The translations under genes were made by a program, and so were the position numbers. Shown in pieces: positions 10,197 to 23,099 of a stretch of DNA of 64,000 nt. The notes beneath the pieces were generated by a model that saw nothing but the letters and a program-made list of their open reading frames with translations, did not search any database and was not told the DNA's origin. This stretch comes from Piper betle (lineage: Eukaryota; Streptophyta; Magnoliopsida; Piperales; Piperaceae): the NCBI GenBank assembly GCA_033002965.1, contig JAURVB010014952.1, forward strand, positions 35,189 through 99,188, in the 5' to 3' direction. Each line of letters opens with the position of its first letter. Position 1 is the first letter of the stretch.

Positions 10197-12492
10197 TGTA
10201 AAGACTGTGAAAATAATATATATATAACATATTCGAATGCGGTCTGGGAAGGCCGAACATGTTATATTCTCTACCCAGTTAATTATTTACCCGGTTAAAT
10301 GAAATAGGGGTGTAGGGGTGTTTTCACGTACCATGGCTATCATTTTTATTTTTATAAATTTTGAAAGATGACCTCATTTTTCACATATGGGTGTAGGGGC
10401 ATCTTCCTCTCCTTAGCTGCCTAGTTCTCCTGTTCCTTGTCGGTGCTTCTTCCTTGCTTGGGTATCCTTCCTATCTCCCTCTTCTTTATTTTCTCCCATG
10501 CATATTCTTTTTAATTGATAGTAAGCTTGTTAATCATGTAACTAAAGTCTCAAATCAACAAGAAAGAAAAGAACTAAACTAAACTGGAAAACTGAAATCC
10601 CATCCATGGCCGACGGGTGCGAATTGTTGGTGAGATGGGTGACTGTAAACAAGTTTGCAAGGCTTCCCCTCACACCTCTGGTTGCTGGGTTGAAGGGATG
10701 GCTCGCCATGTCCCTGGTTTCCGGTGGGTGGCAGAATTGTAGCAGTGAGTGGGCGGAGTTGGAAGGGTGACGGAAGGGACCACGTTGTACTGAAACAGAC
10801 ACTGTCATGGCAGCTTCAGAGGGTAGACGCTTGGCCTTTATGTTGGGTCGTCGTGCAAGGAGAAGGGTAGCGTTCCCGACGGTGCTACTGGCCAGACGGA
10901 GTCATCTTGCAGTCTCGCCATAAGTAATAAAAATACGGTAATGATTAATGGTCGATAATTAATTAGCGTACTACAAGCGATTAAATTAAATTGGAGGATT
11001 ATAACTAATTATATAAAAAAGATTTTACCTTTACCATAATAAGTTTTATATTAGGTAAATAAAATGATTATTTTAATAATGAATTAATAATGTGGAAAAT
11101 GGGTTATTAAACTATAATCGGGGAAAAAAATCACAAGCGTCAAACCAAAATAGCATAATGAAAATAAATAAAGTTCGAAACTTTATTGAGTAAAATAATT
11201 TAAAATAATTGTGTTAATAATATAATTGAATTAAAATAATAAAAATTATTTTAAATAATTTAATCGAACTACTTAATTAATTAAATTGCTATGAATAATG
11301 ATAGAGATTAAAAAATTATAACCATAAACTAAATCATCAAGATCGTGGTTAAGTAATTATTATCTCAAAAGAAAATATACTACTACTAATAATAAAATAC
11401 TTGTTTATGAATTGATAATTACTTTATTATTTGTTAAGTGTTAATTATGATTTAGATTATTAATTGAAAATGTAAAGTAGGATTTAAATGATCATATCAC
11501 ATGAGTAATTTAATATTTAATATTGTTGAATTTTCATAGTGATATATATATTAGTCATTTAGTGGCATGCATATCTACTAGAATAAAATTATACTTATGT
11601 ATAATTTTATTTCTTTTATCGTTGGTCACAACTGCGAGTTCACTTACAAACTATCTAGGTCTGTATCATTATTTGAAATGTTGTATTTTCCCTTGTTGGC
11701 AACCCTGGTCGACCTAAGCCTAGATACGACCACCATGCACTGGAACGCAACAGGGATCAACGAATTGACTTAGTCCGACATGGGGCCGCACCCTTAAAAT
11801 TACTATGTGGGAGTCTTGGTCCACTTGATTGTCTGACCACCATGCACTAGAACAAAACCAGGGTCGACTCAATTCGGCACAAGGCAGCACCCCCTGAAAG
11901 ATTGAACACCTATCTGCATGCCAAAAGGGGCAGCAGGCGCAATAGCACAAGACGGCTCATTATGTACTTGTGATACCGAAAGGGTGAGTCAATGGCAAAC
12001 ATCAGTAACTATAGGCCATGGGCCACATAGCGTGTGTGCGCATGCATGTGATGGTAGCCGGATGGGGTGGCCACCCCTCCCAGCATATAACGAGATTGGC
12101 ATAGGCTCATAACAACTATAAGACTATTGAAACAATAATGGGGATTTTATTGACTTGTTTCATTTAATTACGAAGGTTAGTGGTTTTATCACTAATGTGG
12201 AATTGCCTCCGCAGGTGAGAAGCTTTGGACTGAAAATAAAAGTGGCTCAGGTTGGTGAATTGATAATAAAAATTGGACTTCCTTATTATTCTCTTGTGCT
12301 ATAAATGTGGCTATGGGAAATGGTCTGAGCTTGTGGTATGGTTATTTTATATTTTAGAGAACATGATTTATGTTTATGATTTATATATTGCCAGACTTAA
12401 TTGTTGTATATTGATTCATGTTCTCGAATATTACGTTTACATCTATTACATATTTTTAAGTAACGCCAGGCCGGTTCAGGCGGGTCGTTACA
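10197..12492 (+). mobile_element. Solo LTR D2 (2296 bp)
   Basis: It starts TGTAAAGACTGTG and ends GCGGGTCGTTACA, with neither primer site nor polypurine tract at its edges, so it is a solo LTR. Flanking pentamers are ACGAA (10192-10196) and GTGAA (12493-12497), which differ by two transitions; this is weak support for a decayed target duplication. It lacks the minisatellites of D1 and so shows the unexpanded LTR structure. Confidence 0.75.
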
Positions 12493-13110
12493 GTGAATAT
12501 TTAAACTAGGGTCATGGTTACTTGTTCCACATACCCTACGCGAGCAATAAAGAAAGTGGTGTGAACCGTTAGCTCCTTCACCAACGTTACTCTAACACAC
12601 AAACAGCTGCAGGTAAATACATTTTGTGTACCTGACTGAGCTCTTTGTTGTGTTCTAGGATTCTAGGGCCTATATACCTTGGAGATGATGGTTAGTCTTG
12701 CCCCAAAGTATTATAACTCTACAGTGAAATATAATAATATAAAGATACAACATGCTAGCACAACCATCATTGCGTACATCTGAATCATACAAGGCTCACA
12801 TTGTTAGGGCATATACCTGTCATATAGTCATACACAAAATACATCGTTTAAAGCAAACAACATAAAATATGGCCCATGCCACCACTGCCACTGAGCCATC
12901 TGATCCATGCACCTAGGCCAGACAACGCCAGGGAATATCACCTACATATAATAGAAAACCACGTCAGCAACCAAAGAAATTTGATTACGGGTCCAAATAA
13001 CTACAGGTAAAATGGCAAGCAGGCAAATGGGTATTCCATTACCCATAGAACTTACAAAACTTCAGAATTACCTCACACTGGACGGTTAACAAACATACTT
13101 AAACAAAGTC
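12493..13110 (-). mobile_element. Decayed LTR fragment with a B/F-like R-U5 region
   Basis: Positions 12950-13110 resemble B1 at 15480-15590 (same order: hairpin, AAACTT-GAACTT, TTACCTCACA-TGG, AACATACTTAA). The hairpin is ATGGGTA (13027-13033) with TACCCAT (13040-13046). Its left part resembles no other sequence in the window. Minus orientation is inferred from the order of motifs. Confidence 0.4.
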
Positions 13111-14129
13111 CTCAAGCTGTCCCGACTCTACCCATTCTTCTATACTCACACCTGCAGAGGCAATTCTTCGTTAGTGATGAAAACACAAAGTCATATAATT
13201 ACAAGAAACAAGTCAATATATTCCCCAACATCTAAATTTGAAACTTTTAGTGACTACGAGCCTATGTCGAGCTCTTATTATGCCAGGAGGGTAGCTGCCT
13301 CATCCAGCTACAATCCCATGTATGCGCACATACACTATGTCACCCACAGCCTGTAGTTACCGATATTTGTCGTTGACTCACTTTTTGAGTATCACAAGTG
13401 CATAATGAGTCATATTGTACCACTGTGCCTTGTCACCCCTTTCAGCATGGGGGTAGGTATTTTATCTCTATTGAATTTTAAGGGTGCTGCCTCGTGTACT
13501 ACTAAATGAATTCTTTTACCCCTGTTGCACTCGGCGTATGGTAGCCGAATGTGGGCTCAAGCCAACCAAGGCTCCCAAATAAGAATATATAATATTTCAA
13601 GTAATTATATGAACCTGGAATTGTGATGAAGCCAAGACACACAATCATAATATTATTAATTAAACTTCTTTAAAGCCTTCCCTTAGTGAGCCAAATGTGC
13701 TTACAAACTATCAAGATGATATTTTATTTAACATCAATAGAATTCTCCTTTATATAAAAAAATGTATGTGGAATTGAAGAAGTCTCTACACAAAATTTTT
13801 ATAGAAAAGAACGTAATCATATATAACTATATTAAACACCAACCATTTGTGTGATAACGAAAATTCAAAAACTAACTATTGAGTTAATGCAAATTGGTGT
13901 CAAATTACACTCACGACTCCCAATCCAAAAAATTTAATAAATATAACTTATTTAAAATCATCCTTAAAATACCATTGTACCGGTACTCTAATTATGATAT
14001 TGGTTACAATTGATAAATTATGATATTTATTATTAAGAATTAATTTAATTAAATACTATTTATGGTTCATTCTAAGATTTAAAAAATCTTGAATAAAATA
14101 ACCTAATTATTTCTTTTTGGGGTTTCACA
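13111..14129 (-). mobile_element. C-type LTR fragment C2 without minisatellite
   Basis: On the minus strand it begins TGTGAAACCCC at 14129 and follows the C1 LTR through the AACCATAAAT block, the TATA box (near 13748), the CACCATGC-like block and the GCATTAGTGA..CCTC tail, then breaks off near 13110. Where C1 carries ~1.9 kb of minisatellite, this copy has about 300 bp of unique sequence like that of D LTRs. It is therefore the empty-state allele of the C LTR. Confidence 0.7.
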
Positions 14130-14133
14130 ATTT

Positions 14134-14574
14134 TGTAATGACTTGACCCAAAGTGCAATGTAAAGGGCCTAAGTAACCAAGTTAAAGTTCTATAGTTCAT
14201 TCCTACTTATAAACAGGATCTTAGCCCAGTAGGTATTAGATGTGGGACTAAGTTGATGGATCTCATAATCTACCCACCTTAGGAAATTTCATCTCCATAA
14301 TTCCTACACTCGGCCTCGCGTGTAGCCTCAGCACACGTCCTTCAGTAGCCCATGACTGGCAGCCCTAGCCAACGTCCCTAGTCTAGCCACCATCTAACAC
14401 AAAGCTGGATTTCTCTAATACCATTTGTAATGACTTAGTCAACATGCAACAAAATCGACTAAGTCATTTCCTCAAAAGTGGTTAACTAAATTAAAGATTT
14501 ATAGTCCATTCTCACTTATAAACAATATCTTAGCTCAGTAGGTATTAGATGTGGGACAAAGTTGAGGGATCTCA
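14134..14574 (-). mobile_element. TRIM-like mini-retrotransposon (441 bp)
   Basis: Two direct repeats, 14134-14265 (132 bp) and 14426-14574 (149 bp), flank a 160-bp non-coding interior. On the minus strand each repeat starts TGAGATCC, carries a TCCCACATCTAATACC motif and a TATA-like TTATAAG, and ends GTCATTACA. A primer site (14412-14423, minus TGGTATTAGAG) abuts the 5' repeat, and a purine tract (AAGGTGGGTAGATTA) abuts the 3' repeat. This fits TRIM elements. No matching target duplication was seen (AATTT against CACCG). Confidence 0.8.
14412..14423 (-). other. Primer-binding site of the TRIM
   Basis: Minus-strand TGGTATTAGAG two bases inside the 5' terminal repeat. One mismatch from the initiator tRNA-Met complement TGGTATCAGAG; this TTAG variant also occurs in copia-type elements. 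Confidence 0.7.
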
Positions 14575-15156
14575 CACCGTACTACCATACGGTTTGAAGG
14601 AGTACTAGTGCGGTCCATACATATCTCCATACCATTCACTCTCTTATTTGTAAAATCTATAGAAGTGCACGTACTTATATAATAGGTTTAGGGGAGATGC
14701 TTATATCATATATTTCTAGAGCTTTGGTTTGAAAACATGCCTAAATGGGCCGACATCGGAGGGATCCAATAAAACACCGCCAATGTCGTCCTATGCCAAA
14801 AACATGATTAAACTCGATGCACATGAAGTCAAGCAAAGATCAAGCAAAAGAGAGTCCTACAGACTTGGACGAGAAGAGATCCGTATTCTAGTCAGTGAGC
14901 TCACCCACGATACCTAGCATGGAGCTGGAACTGAATAAGAATTGGGTCATATTAGCATGCAAATTGAGGCAATGCCTCCACCAAAAGCTCAACACTTAAC
15001 ATCACTTAATTTTCTTCATTAGGTCATAAGTGAAGTGTTAAACCTTATTAGGTAACTTAATTAAGGTTTTGGTTCCATGTTCATTTAGTGGGATTTAATC
15101 AATTCTAGAATTTTTAACCAGATGGTCTTACTATAAAATTTTTGGATAGGCCCAAT
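14575..15156 (-). mobile_element. Element F, 3' LTR, left piece
   Basis: It aligns with the F 5' LTR at 27300-27885 through TTTGAAGGAGTACTAGTG, the TATATAATAGGTTTAGG block and GGTAACTTAATTAAGG, and stops at the B1 insertion. The continuation of the same LTR resumes at 20920 after B1. Its R-U5 end (equivalent of 27037-27300) is missing at the TRIM junction. Confidence 0.8.
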
Positions 15157-16560
15157 TGTAACACCCTAATTTTAGTTCAATTAAGAACTGAATCAGAAAT
15201 GTTACGATCGAGTCAAGTCTTTTTAAAGTTGTTGGTCGGTGCGACTCGATCGACAAAATATATCGGAACAACCTTCTTAGTGTCACGAGAATGGAAGATA
15301 CTGTAAAATACACGTCAAAGCACATCGACCATAAATAAAAGTAAGAAGGTAAATAACCACGTTGAGTTCAAGTGTGTGTAGCATTTATCTATCCTCCCAC
15401 CAAAGTCGACTTAAGATTGCAAGACCTACATATATTATAAGAAAAAATGTCAATAACAAATGTTCCAATCCGAAAATTAACTAATATAAACTGGTAAATT
15501 GGTATTCTATTACCTACGAAAACTTATGAAACTTCAAGATTGCCTCACAGTGGGAGGTAAGCAAACATACTTAAGCAAGTGTCAGCTTGAATGCACGATA
15601 ATCATATACATACATACAATGCTTATGCCCTCACATCTTTCATATCACCCACCACGGTACTCAAATAGCAAAAGGAACAGTTAAGTTAGTGCCACAAAAT
15701 CTAGAAATGTTTTGTATCACACAGTACCCTCATACACAGCACTACCTCAGGGTTTGAAGGAGTACTAGTGCGGTCCATACATATCTCCATGACACTCATT
15801 CTCTTATTCATGAAATCCGTAAAAATACATGTACTTATATAATAGGCTTAGGGAAGAGGCTTGTATAATACATTTCTAAAGCTTCAGTTCGAAAACAAAC
15901 AAGGGTGTCATCCTTGTAGTTTTATTAAACATGTGTAGAAACACGGCTAAATGGCCCAACATTGGAGGGATCCTATAAAACATCGCCAATGTCATCCTAC
16001 GTCTAAAACACGTTTAAACTTGACACGCAAGGAGTCAAGTAGAGAGGAGAGTCCTGCAGACCTATAGTCCAAATGGTGGCGGGGCGGCAGAGGTCGGCTC
16101 CAAAACTCCCTCATCGGTGGCTACTACAGCAATGCCGGTGGTCATCAATGGTATAAATGGAAAGTTGGCTACGAAGACGGTCATAGATGCTGGTCTTGGT
16201 GGCTGGGGGCAAGGCGGAGACTTGCTGGCGGCAAGCCAAAGTTGCAACAGCGCTATGGGTGTAAAGTTATGAAAATGTCGAAAGGTCACTGAAAATAAAC
16301 TAGAGAATGCTAGGGTTGATGTGAACGGCTCAGATTTGGCCAGGTGGCATGATTTGAACGTCTGACAACTACGGTCTAATGGGACCCACGTATGGGTATA
16401 TGCAATATACATATGGATGGAATGCTTGGATTGAGACAATCCAAATTCAAAACTGACTCAGGTCATAAAATTAACTCTATAGGTGGGAATTGAGGGAAGA
16501 ATGGTAATTGGGCCTCAAAACCTTGAATGCAACCGAGCTGGGCCCACAAGGGTACAAGCT
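15157..16560 (-). mobile_element. B1 3' LTR (its U3 start deleted)
   Basis: It matches the 5' LTR from the GGGTGTTACA end up to about the GGGCCTCAAAACCTTGAA block (16503), then diverges near 16560. The last ~340 bp (the U3 start) and the polypurine tract have been lost. It contains a TATA box (minus-strand CTATTATATAAG near 15835) and the ACATTGG...CCAATGT inverted repeat (15959-15992). Confidence 0.7.
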
Positions 16561-17997
16561 GTACATGTACAATGTGTCTCAAGGACTATGAAAACATACT
16601 CTACATGGACCTGTGGAGTCAAAATTTGGCTTGTGGCATGTGCACTAATTAGTGTCTACTCATCTCAACTATTTGGAAAACAGAAAGTATGACTGATATA
16701 TCTAGAAGGATGAGTGTGAAAATACTCGAGTAGAGGCTCATCTATGTCTGACACCTCTAACTGAATGAATCTCTCATGAAAAATTGCTCACTCTACTCTA
16801 TGACTCTAACTTTGAAGTGTTCTCATCCTCACATAGTTTGACCTCGGGGGGTATTGGGAGAGTACATTGTTCTAAGAAAATCCTACTAGTTATGTAATGA
16901 GGGTCTCTGTCTGAGTCATAAGGGTAATGAAAAAACTCTGTATAGGATACTGGGACTATCCATGGGTAAGTCTCGAAGATCATCATGATTAGACTCCACC
17001 ATGGAACAGCAATCAAAGACGAATTTACAAGACGGCTCCTAAGTGGCTCTAGTTTAATCAACTAATAGTAGGTATGTGTTTTTTAATATCGTACTAGCCA
17101 CGATCTTCTAAATAGATCGGGTTCAAATGGCCCAAAAAATCATTATCTCTCCTCCAGTCTATGGGGACTAATAGTGAGGTTTGACATGTGTCTCATCCGT
17201 TCTTCAGTGGTGTGTGACTTGCCGTCCCGTACCAATTTCTAGAAAAAATCTTGATTCGCAAGACTACTACCATTGTGGTAGACTCTAAAGCAAAGCTGTC
17301 AGTCAAGATGAGCACACACTGTGTCCCTCTATCTAGTCAGCATGCTCTGGTTTGACTAAAGTCCTTGTCCGTATCGCTCTCAAGATGGGGTAAGGTTGTC
17401 TCCTCCAGACTGGTCCTGTCATTGGCTACCTACACTATAAGCCCTAAACAGTACCACGAAGGTACCTCCTATACTCGCAACAAAGGCTAAATCATATGTC
17501 TCAAGGGAAGGACCTAATCATGCTGGCAAAGCACAAGGAAAATACTATCTCCATAATGGACGCTCCCTCACTAACCCATAATCTATGCCAAAATTCTAGT
17601 AAGAGTCAAACTCCTCTCGCTGGAGAGGTCACACTACATGTCTGATCATCTACTAATCATGTCATTTGGATACCCTAGCTATAACTCATACATCTGCTGT
17701 CATGTTGACTGAACAATCTAACCAGTGTGGCCATCTCATTTGGAGGTCACACTGCCCTGTTCTCGGACTCTATCCATATATATCCCTAAAAGACACACCT
17801 GCACTATCTTATCATTTGACCCATGGATGTCAGGTCAAGGCCACGGTATGTAAGATGGCTAGTGAAGTCAATTATGTGCCATCACATCAGAATGATTCCA
17901 ATACAGCTAACTTTCCTCTGTCTGGCTGATGTTACCATAGCTATATCTTGTCCTCAATCTCTTACCTTACTTTGCTCCGAAACTATTGTTGATAGTT

Positions 17998-18967
17998 GAA
18001 TGCATTTCTACTAGAATAAAATTATACTTATGTATAATTTTATGTTCTCATCCAGATTAGGATCGTTGATCGTGTTTGCGAGTTCACTTACGAACTATTC
18101 AAGTCCGTATAATTATTTGAAATGTTGTATTTTCCCTTCTTAGTAGCCCTAGTCGGTCTGAGCCCAGATTCGACCACCATGCGCTGGAACGCAATCGGGA
18201 TCAAGGAATTGACTCGGTCCGACACAGGGCCACACATTTAAAATAACTATGTACAAGTTTTGGTCGACTTGAGTATCTGACCACCATGCGCTAGAACGCA
18301 ACCGGGGCTGACTCAATTCGATAGGGTAGCACCCCCTAAAAGATTGAATACCTGCCCCCAGGCCGAAAGCGATGACAGGGCATAGTGGCACAAGTAGGCT
18401 CATTATGCACTTGTGATACTGAGAGGGTGAGTCAATGGCAAATATCGGTAACTATAGGCCGTGGGCCACGTAGCGTGTGTGCGCATGCATGGGATGGTAG
18501 CTAGATGGGGGTGGCCACCCCTCCGAGCATATAATGAGCTCGGCATAGGCTCATAACAACTAAGAGTTTCTTGAAATGATAATAGGGATTATATTGACTT
18601 GTTTCATTTAATTATGTGGCTTAGTAGTTTTATCACTAATGCGGAATTGCCTCCACAAGTAAGCAGCTTTGGACTGAAGAATAGAAGTGTGGTTGTTGCT
18701 TCTTTTACCAACCTATGTATGGTGAATTCATAATAAATTGGACTTCCTTTTATTTTTCTTGTGTTATAAATGTGGCTATGGGAAACGGTCCGAGACTGTG
18801 GGACGGTTATTTTATATTTTGTCATATGCTATCAGAACATGATTTCTTTTTATGAGTTATAAACTACTAGACTTATTTGTTGTATTATGAATCATGTTCT
18901 AGAATGTTATTGTTACATCAATTATATTTTAGGTAACAATCGGTCTGGTTCAAGCGGGGTCATTACA
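17998..18967 (+). mobile_element. Truncated D-type LTR (D3) inside B1
   Basis: The 3' part of a D LTR, ending CGGGGTCATTACA at 18967 and starting within the ATGCATTTCTACTAGAATAA block (equivalent of ~11569 in D2). No U3 or TATA region. Comparison with B2 shows that a piece of the B interior was lost here. It retains the GCTTAGTAG...CACTAATGCGG tail. Confidence 0.75.
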
Positions 18968-19482
18968 AAAGTATGCCTACTGAATCTGTCTAGGGCACAC
19001 GGTGGTCCAACTCATGCACCAACTAACTTTGTCAGTGTCTTCGTACTTCCACTCCTTGTATGTGTCATCTCTGATAACTTCGTCTCACAATATAAACAAT
19101 GTCCCAAGGAAAGATAGATGTGGTGACAGAAAAAAGATGGACAAGTGTTGTAATGTCCCCAATGCCTGAAATACTTCTAGACACTATACGTCTCAACTTA
19201 ACCTAACTGAATATGTGAACAATCTAAACAATCCAAATCTCTGGCACAGTAATGGAAAGGATGTGTCTCTAAACTCATATCTATAATTGCATATACTGAA
19301 ATCATGATCTCATATCCATCTCATAATTTCTATAAAAATTGACACGTGCATTGCTCAGACTTGGCTGAGCAAAATTTTGAAACACTAAGAAAATACCAAA
19401 GGAAATACCTGTCGGCTTGGCTAAGGATACTCTACACACTTGGCTCAAAATAAAAGTCTTCCATCTCAATTGACCATGACAT

Positions 19483-19495
19483 GGCTCTGATACCA
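19483..19495 (-). other. Primer-binding site of B1
   Basis: Minus-strand TGGTATCAGAGCC, separated from the LTR end at 19499 by three bases. Complementary to initiator tRNA-Met; it sets the element's orientation. Confidence 0.9.
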
Positions 19496-19498
19496 ACT

Positions 19499-20919
19499 TG
19501 TAACACCCCGATTTCAGTTCACTTAAGAACCGAATCAGAAATGTTGCGATCGACTCAAGTCATATTTAAAGTTGTCGAGTCAGTACGACTCGATCGATAA
19601 AATAGATCGAAACAACCTTCTTGGTGTCCAGAGAATGAAAGACACCGCCAAACACACGTCAAAACACATCGGACATAAATAAAATTAAGAAAGTAAATAA
19701 CTCTGCTGAACTCAAGTGTGTATAGCATTTATCTGTCCTCCCACCAAAGTCAACTTAAAATTGCAAGACCTACGTATATTATAAGAAAAACATTAGTAAC
19801 GAATGTTATTGGTCCATATAGTACTTGGCTTGAAGGAATGCTATGCTGTCCATACATATCTCCATACCAATCATTCTCTTATTCGTGCAATTTGTAAAAA
19901 TGTGCATACTTATATAATAAGCTTAGGGAAGAGGCTTGCATCATACATTTTATGAAGCTTCAGTTCAAAAACCAACAAGGAATATCATCCTGCGATGTTT
20001 TATTCAACATGTGTAGAAACACGACTAAATGGCCCAACATCGGAAAAATTCTATAAAACACCGCCAATTTATCCAACGTCTAAAATATGATTAACTTCAC
20101 ACTCAAGGAGTCAAGCAGAGAAGGAGAGTCCTACGGACCTATGGTCCAAACGGTGGCGGTGACGGTGGCGACGCTGATGGTCGTGAGTGGTATGAATGGA
20201 AAGCCGGCTACGAGACTGTGCAAGTCTAGCGGCTGGGGGCAAGGTGGAGACTTGTTGGCGGTGAGCCAAAATGGTGGTGGCACTATGAGTGTAAAGTCAT
20301 GAAAATGTGGGAAAGTCACTGAAAATAATGGGGAAAATGCTAGGGTTGACGTGGACGGCTCAGATCTTGCCACGTGGCATGATCCAAACATTTAACAACT
20401 CATGGTCAAATAAGACCCACGTATGGGTATATGCAATATACATATGGACAAAAAGCTCAAATCGAGACAACCCAAAGTAAATACTTGTCATAAAATTGAC
20501 TCTGTAGGCAGGAATCAAGGCAAGAAGGGTAAACGGGCCTTGAAACCTTAAACGCAATCAAGCTGGACCAACAGGGGCACAATCCGAAGATCCGAAATCC
20601 CTATGATGCATGTAATGTGATACCCTGAAAATCCCAAACGGATACTAAACTTTAGAACGGCCTAGATCTAGGCCTAACATCCTAGCTAACACATAAAAAT
20701 CACATATATACCTCAAGTATATACTAATAACTCATGCTCTACCGTATCATAACTGAAACTATCATATGCATGTCCAGCATACTCAGCCTCCATAACATAT
20801 TCACATACCCATCTGGGCCTCATACTCATATTATTGAAATAAGCGAGCCACTCGATACTGACCTGAATAGGGCAAAACTAAAATTAGGTAAAACCCTAAC
20901 TAGAAAATGGGGTTTTACA
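19499..20919 (-). mobile_element. B1 5' LTR (1421 bp)
   Basis: Starts TGTAAAACCCC and ends GGGGTGTTACA on the minus strand. The start is an inverted repeat: GGGTTTTA (20910-20917) with TAAAACCC (20889-20896). It shares the middle region (TTATATAATAAG, GGCCCAACAT...CGCCAATT) with F LTRs but has its own R-U5 end. Confidence 0.8.
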
Positions 20920-23005
20920 CTAACAATGTCCAAATAGGTTGAAATTTGGATGTGTTTTCCCTTACACTCCTAGGTTCATAGGTAAATTCCACCATGGCTG
21001 ACGCATTGGCCAATAAAGGGGAACAAGGCCCATTAAGCTAGGCCGTAAGATGCTGGAACATTGTTCCTAGGCTATGCACAATTTTTGTACGTATTGGTTC
21101 ATGGGCTAGAAGAGTCCAAATGGGCTTGTGTCAGTAGACCTAGTTAGTTAACACACGTAGATTGAGCCCAATAAGAGCTAGGCCAAGTTTACTTTGTAAA
21201 TAGTCCCAAGTTGATTTTACAAGTTGGGTCACTGGATGGCCTATTTTTAGAACTATCTGGACCCTAACAAATATGAAATTTGCAAATAAAATTAGGAACA
21301 TACCCAAATGGCCCCAGAATTGGTGACTGTGCTACTAGGACAGAGAATAAGGTGTGGACCAATTTTCATTAAAATTTATCATACTTAACCTATTTTAAAG
21401 TAATTTACAACTGGAGTGAAAAACTATAGTTTTCACCCACCATCTTTACATTGTCTATGTAAACAAATCTAAAACATACAAATTTCAAGTAGACAATTAG
21501 TGTAGCATCATATAATTTTACATGATTTTATCATTTTAAAATTTGTGGCTTAAAATATAAGATAATCATAGATCATGCTCATAGTCATAAACACACAGGA
21601 AATAGAAGGCGTACTTATAGGTGATGTTCATAACTATTTAGTAGTTATATTAGGATAAACATTTTACCACAAACTCTTATAATCACTATAAACAATATGG
21701 CATGGTGTACATCAACATATCCTACAAATATAGAGAGTACAATTGGAGAAAGGAGCACTTATATCACTATAATGGTCCAAGCCGCTATCTGTCCTCATTT
21801 TTTACCCAGTCATATGCAAATTCTAGGTCATGGCAGGTAAAACACCCAACAAAAAAGTTGTAGATCTACATGTTATGAGCCTAACAAAATAAGAATTGTG
21901 CAAATGGGGCATCATAATGCCCATATATGATTTTTAAATGGTGCATATCAATCACCTACATGCATTGTAAAAATCATATCTACTTATTTTCATGTACAAA
22001 TAAGATGAATGTGTACTTAAACTGCTCCTAATGTTTAGATATACAAGATAAAAATGTCTTAAAAATAATTTATTTAAGAATACAAGTGATACACATCACA
22101 CAACATGCAACAGAGGTAGTGCAAACTTGAGGCTAACGAGTGAGGGCCAAGGGAGGTCTTTTAAGGCATCCAACCTCAAAGCCTACCACCCTAAGATGCT
22201 AGAACGTGGAGGGGGTTGGTTGGAGCTCCGAGGAGGAAGAAGAAGGCCAAGGAGGGTAGGTGAATGTGGTTGGAGGTGGGGAGGGAAGGAGAAATGGTGA
22301 AAAGGTAAGGGAAGTGGTGGATTTTATAGAAAAAGGGAGGTTTGTTTGGTGATATCACCATACATAAAGAGGTATGGGTTGGCTTTGTGATTTCATTGCT
22401 ATGGGTACCATACATAGAGAGGTATGGGTTGGCTTGGTGATGTCATAGAGGTATGGGTGTCATACCTCTAGAGGTATGGGTGCCATACATATAGAGGTAT
22501 GGGTGTTTTACCTTTAGAGGTATGGGTGCCATACCTCTATAAGTATAGGCGCTATACTGATAGAGATATGATTTGCATAGATAATGATGTATGAGTTGGG
22601 TCAGCTAAAATGGTATGGGTTGGGTTAGCTAATGAGATATGGGTTGGGTTATCTCAAAACCCAAAAACATAGGGTATTTACCCTAAAGTGATCAGGCCCA
22701 CCTTGGAAATTGTACTGCAGGTTCGGTTAGGATGGTCTAAATCAAACACATGGTGAGCACACAAATGAGAAGCAAGGGACATGGTCCTAACATCTAATGA
22801 TATACGATTAAATTTGACCAAACATGAGAAAGCCGGGCCTACCGCATCCAAACAGGCGTACCGAACGTTGAAGGAGGCTAAGGCCAGGCAGCTTACTCCA
22901 TACCACATACGAACTACGGCAAGATGGGCCAAACCCTACTAACCCAATTTAAGTAACAACCTAACCGATAGCAAAAACCCTCGGGCAAACAACCAAGGTT
23001 TGACA
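20920..23005 (-). mobile_element. Element F, 3' LTR, right piece (U3 side)
   Basis: On the minus strand it starts TGTCAAACC at 23005, directly after the purine tract GTGGGGAAGGT, and runs to the B1 insertion. The block 20925-21200 matches the F 5' LTR at 27886-28150 (AACAATGTCCAAA, ACAAGGCCCATTAAGC, CATGGGCTAGAAGA). Contains a palindromic mini-array (22360-22620). No gene is seen. Confidence 0.8.
22360..22620 (+). repeat. Short tandem array of GAGGTATGGGT with palindromic units
   Basis: At least eight occurrences of GGTATGGGT or GATATGGGT spaced 22-50 bp. Several are followed by the inverted copy, giving hairpins: 22447-22469 (AGAGGTATG / CATACCTCT) and 22516-22538 (AGAGGTATGG / CCATACCTCT with a 3-base loop). 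It lies in the F U3 region. Confidence 0.8.
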
Positions 23006-23099
23006 ACCTTCCCCACTTAGAAAACTTCCACCCCAAAATTTCTTAAGGGGTTACACATGCATAAACACGCCATAATACTCAACATAAAACATACAGTAG

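Larger units (their letters stand above)
16561..19498 (-). mobile_element. B1 interior, no recognised coding sequence
   Basis: About 2 kb of B-specific sequence plus the inserted D-type fragment. Several blocks match B2 in reverse orientation (17100-17350 with 47420-47700; 17830-17960 with 46830-46990; 18990-19320 with 45760-46140), so they are family sequence. All frames are stop-rich and no zinc knuckle, aspartic protease or YxDD motif was found. Confidence 0.65.
15157..20919 (-). mobile_element. Element B1, complete outline, minus strand, nested in the F LTR
   Basis: Bounded by minus-strand LTR termini: TGTAAAACCCC at 20919 and GGGTGTTACA at 15157. The flanking pentamers CCAAT (15152-15156) and CTAAC (20920-20924) are each one change from CCAAC, which is the uninterrupted sequence at the same spot of the F 5' LTR (near 27885). 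The element has no recognisable gag or pol in any frame and is a LARD-like non-autonomous type. Its interior carries a D-type LTR fragment (17998-18967). Confidence 0.8.

Noticed and set aside
14134..14574. The TRIM as a Cassandra element with a 5S-like promoter
   Set aside because: No 5S internal-promoter-like sequence is visible in its terminal repeats.
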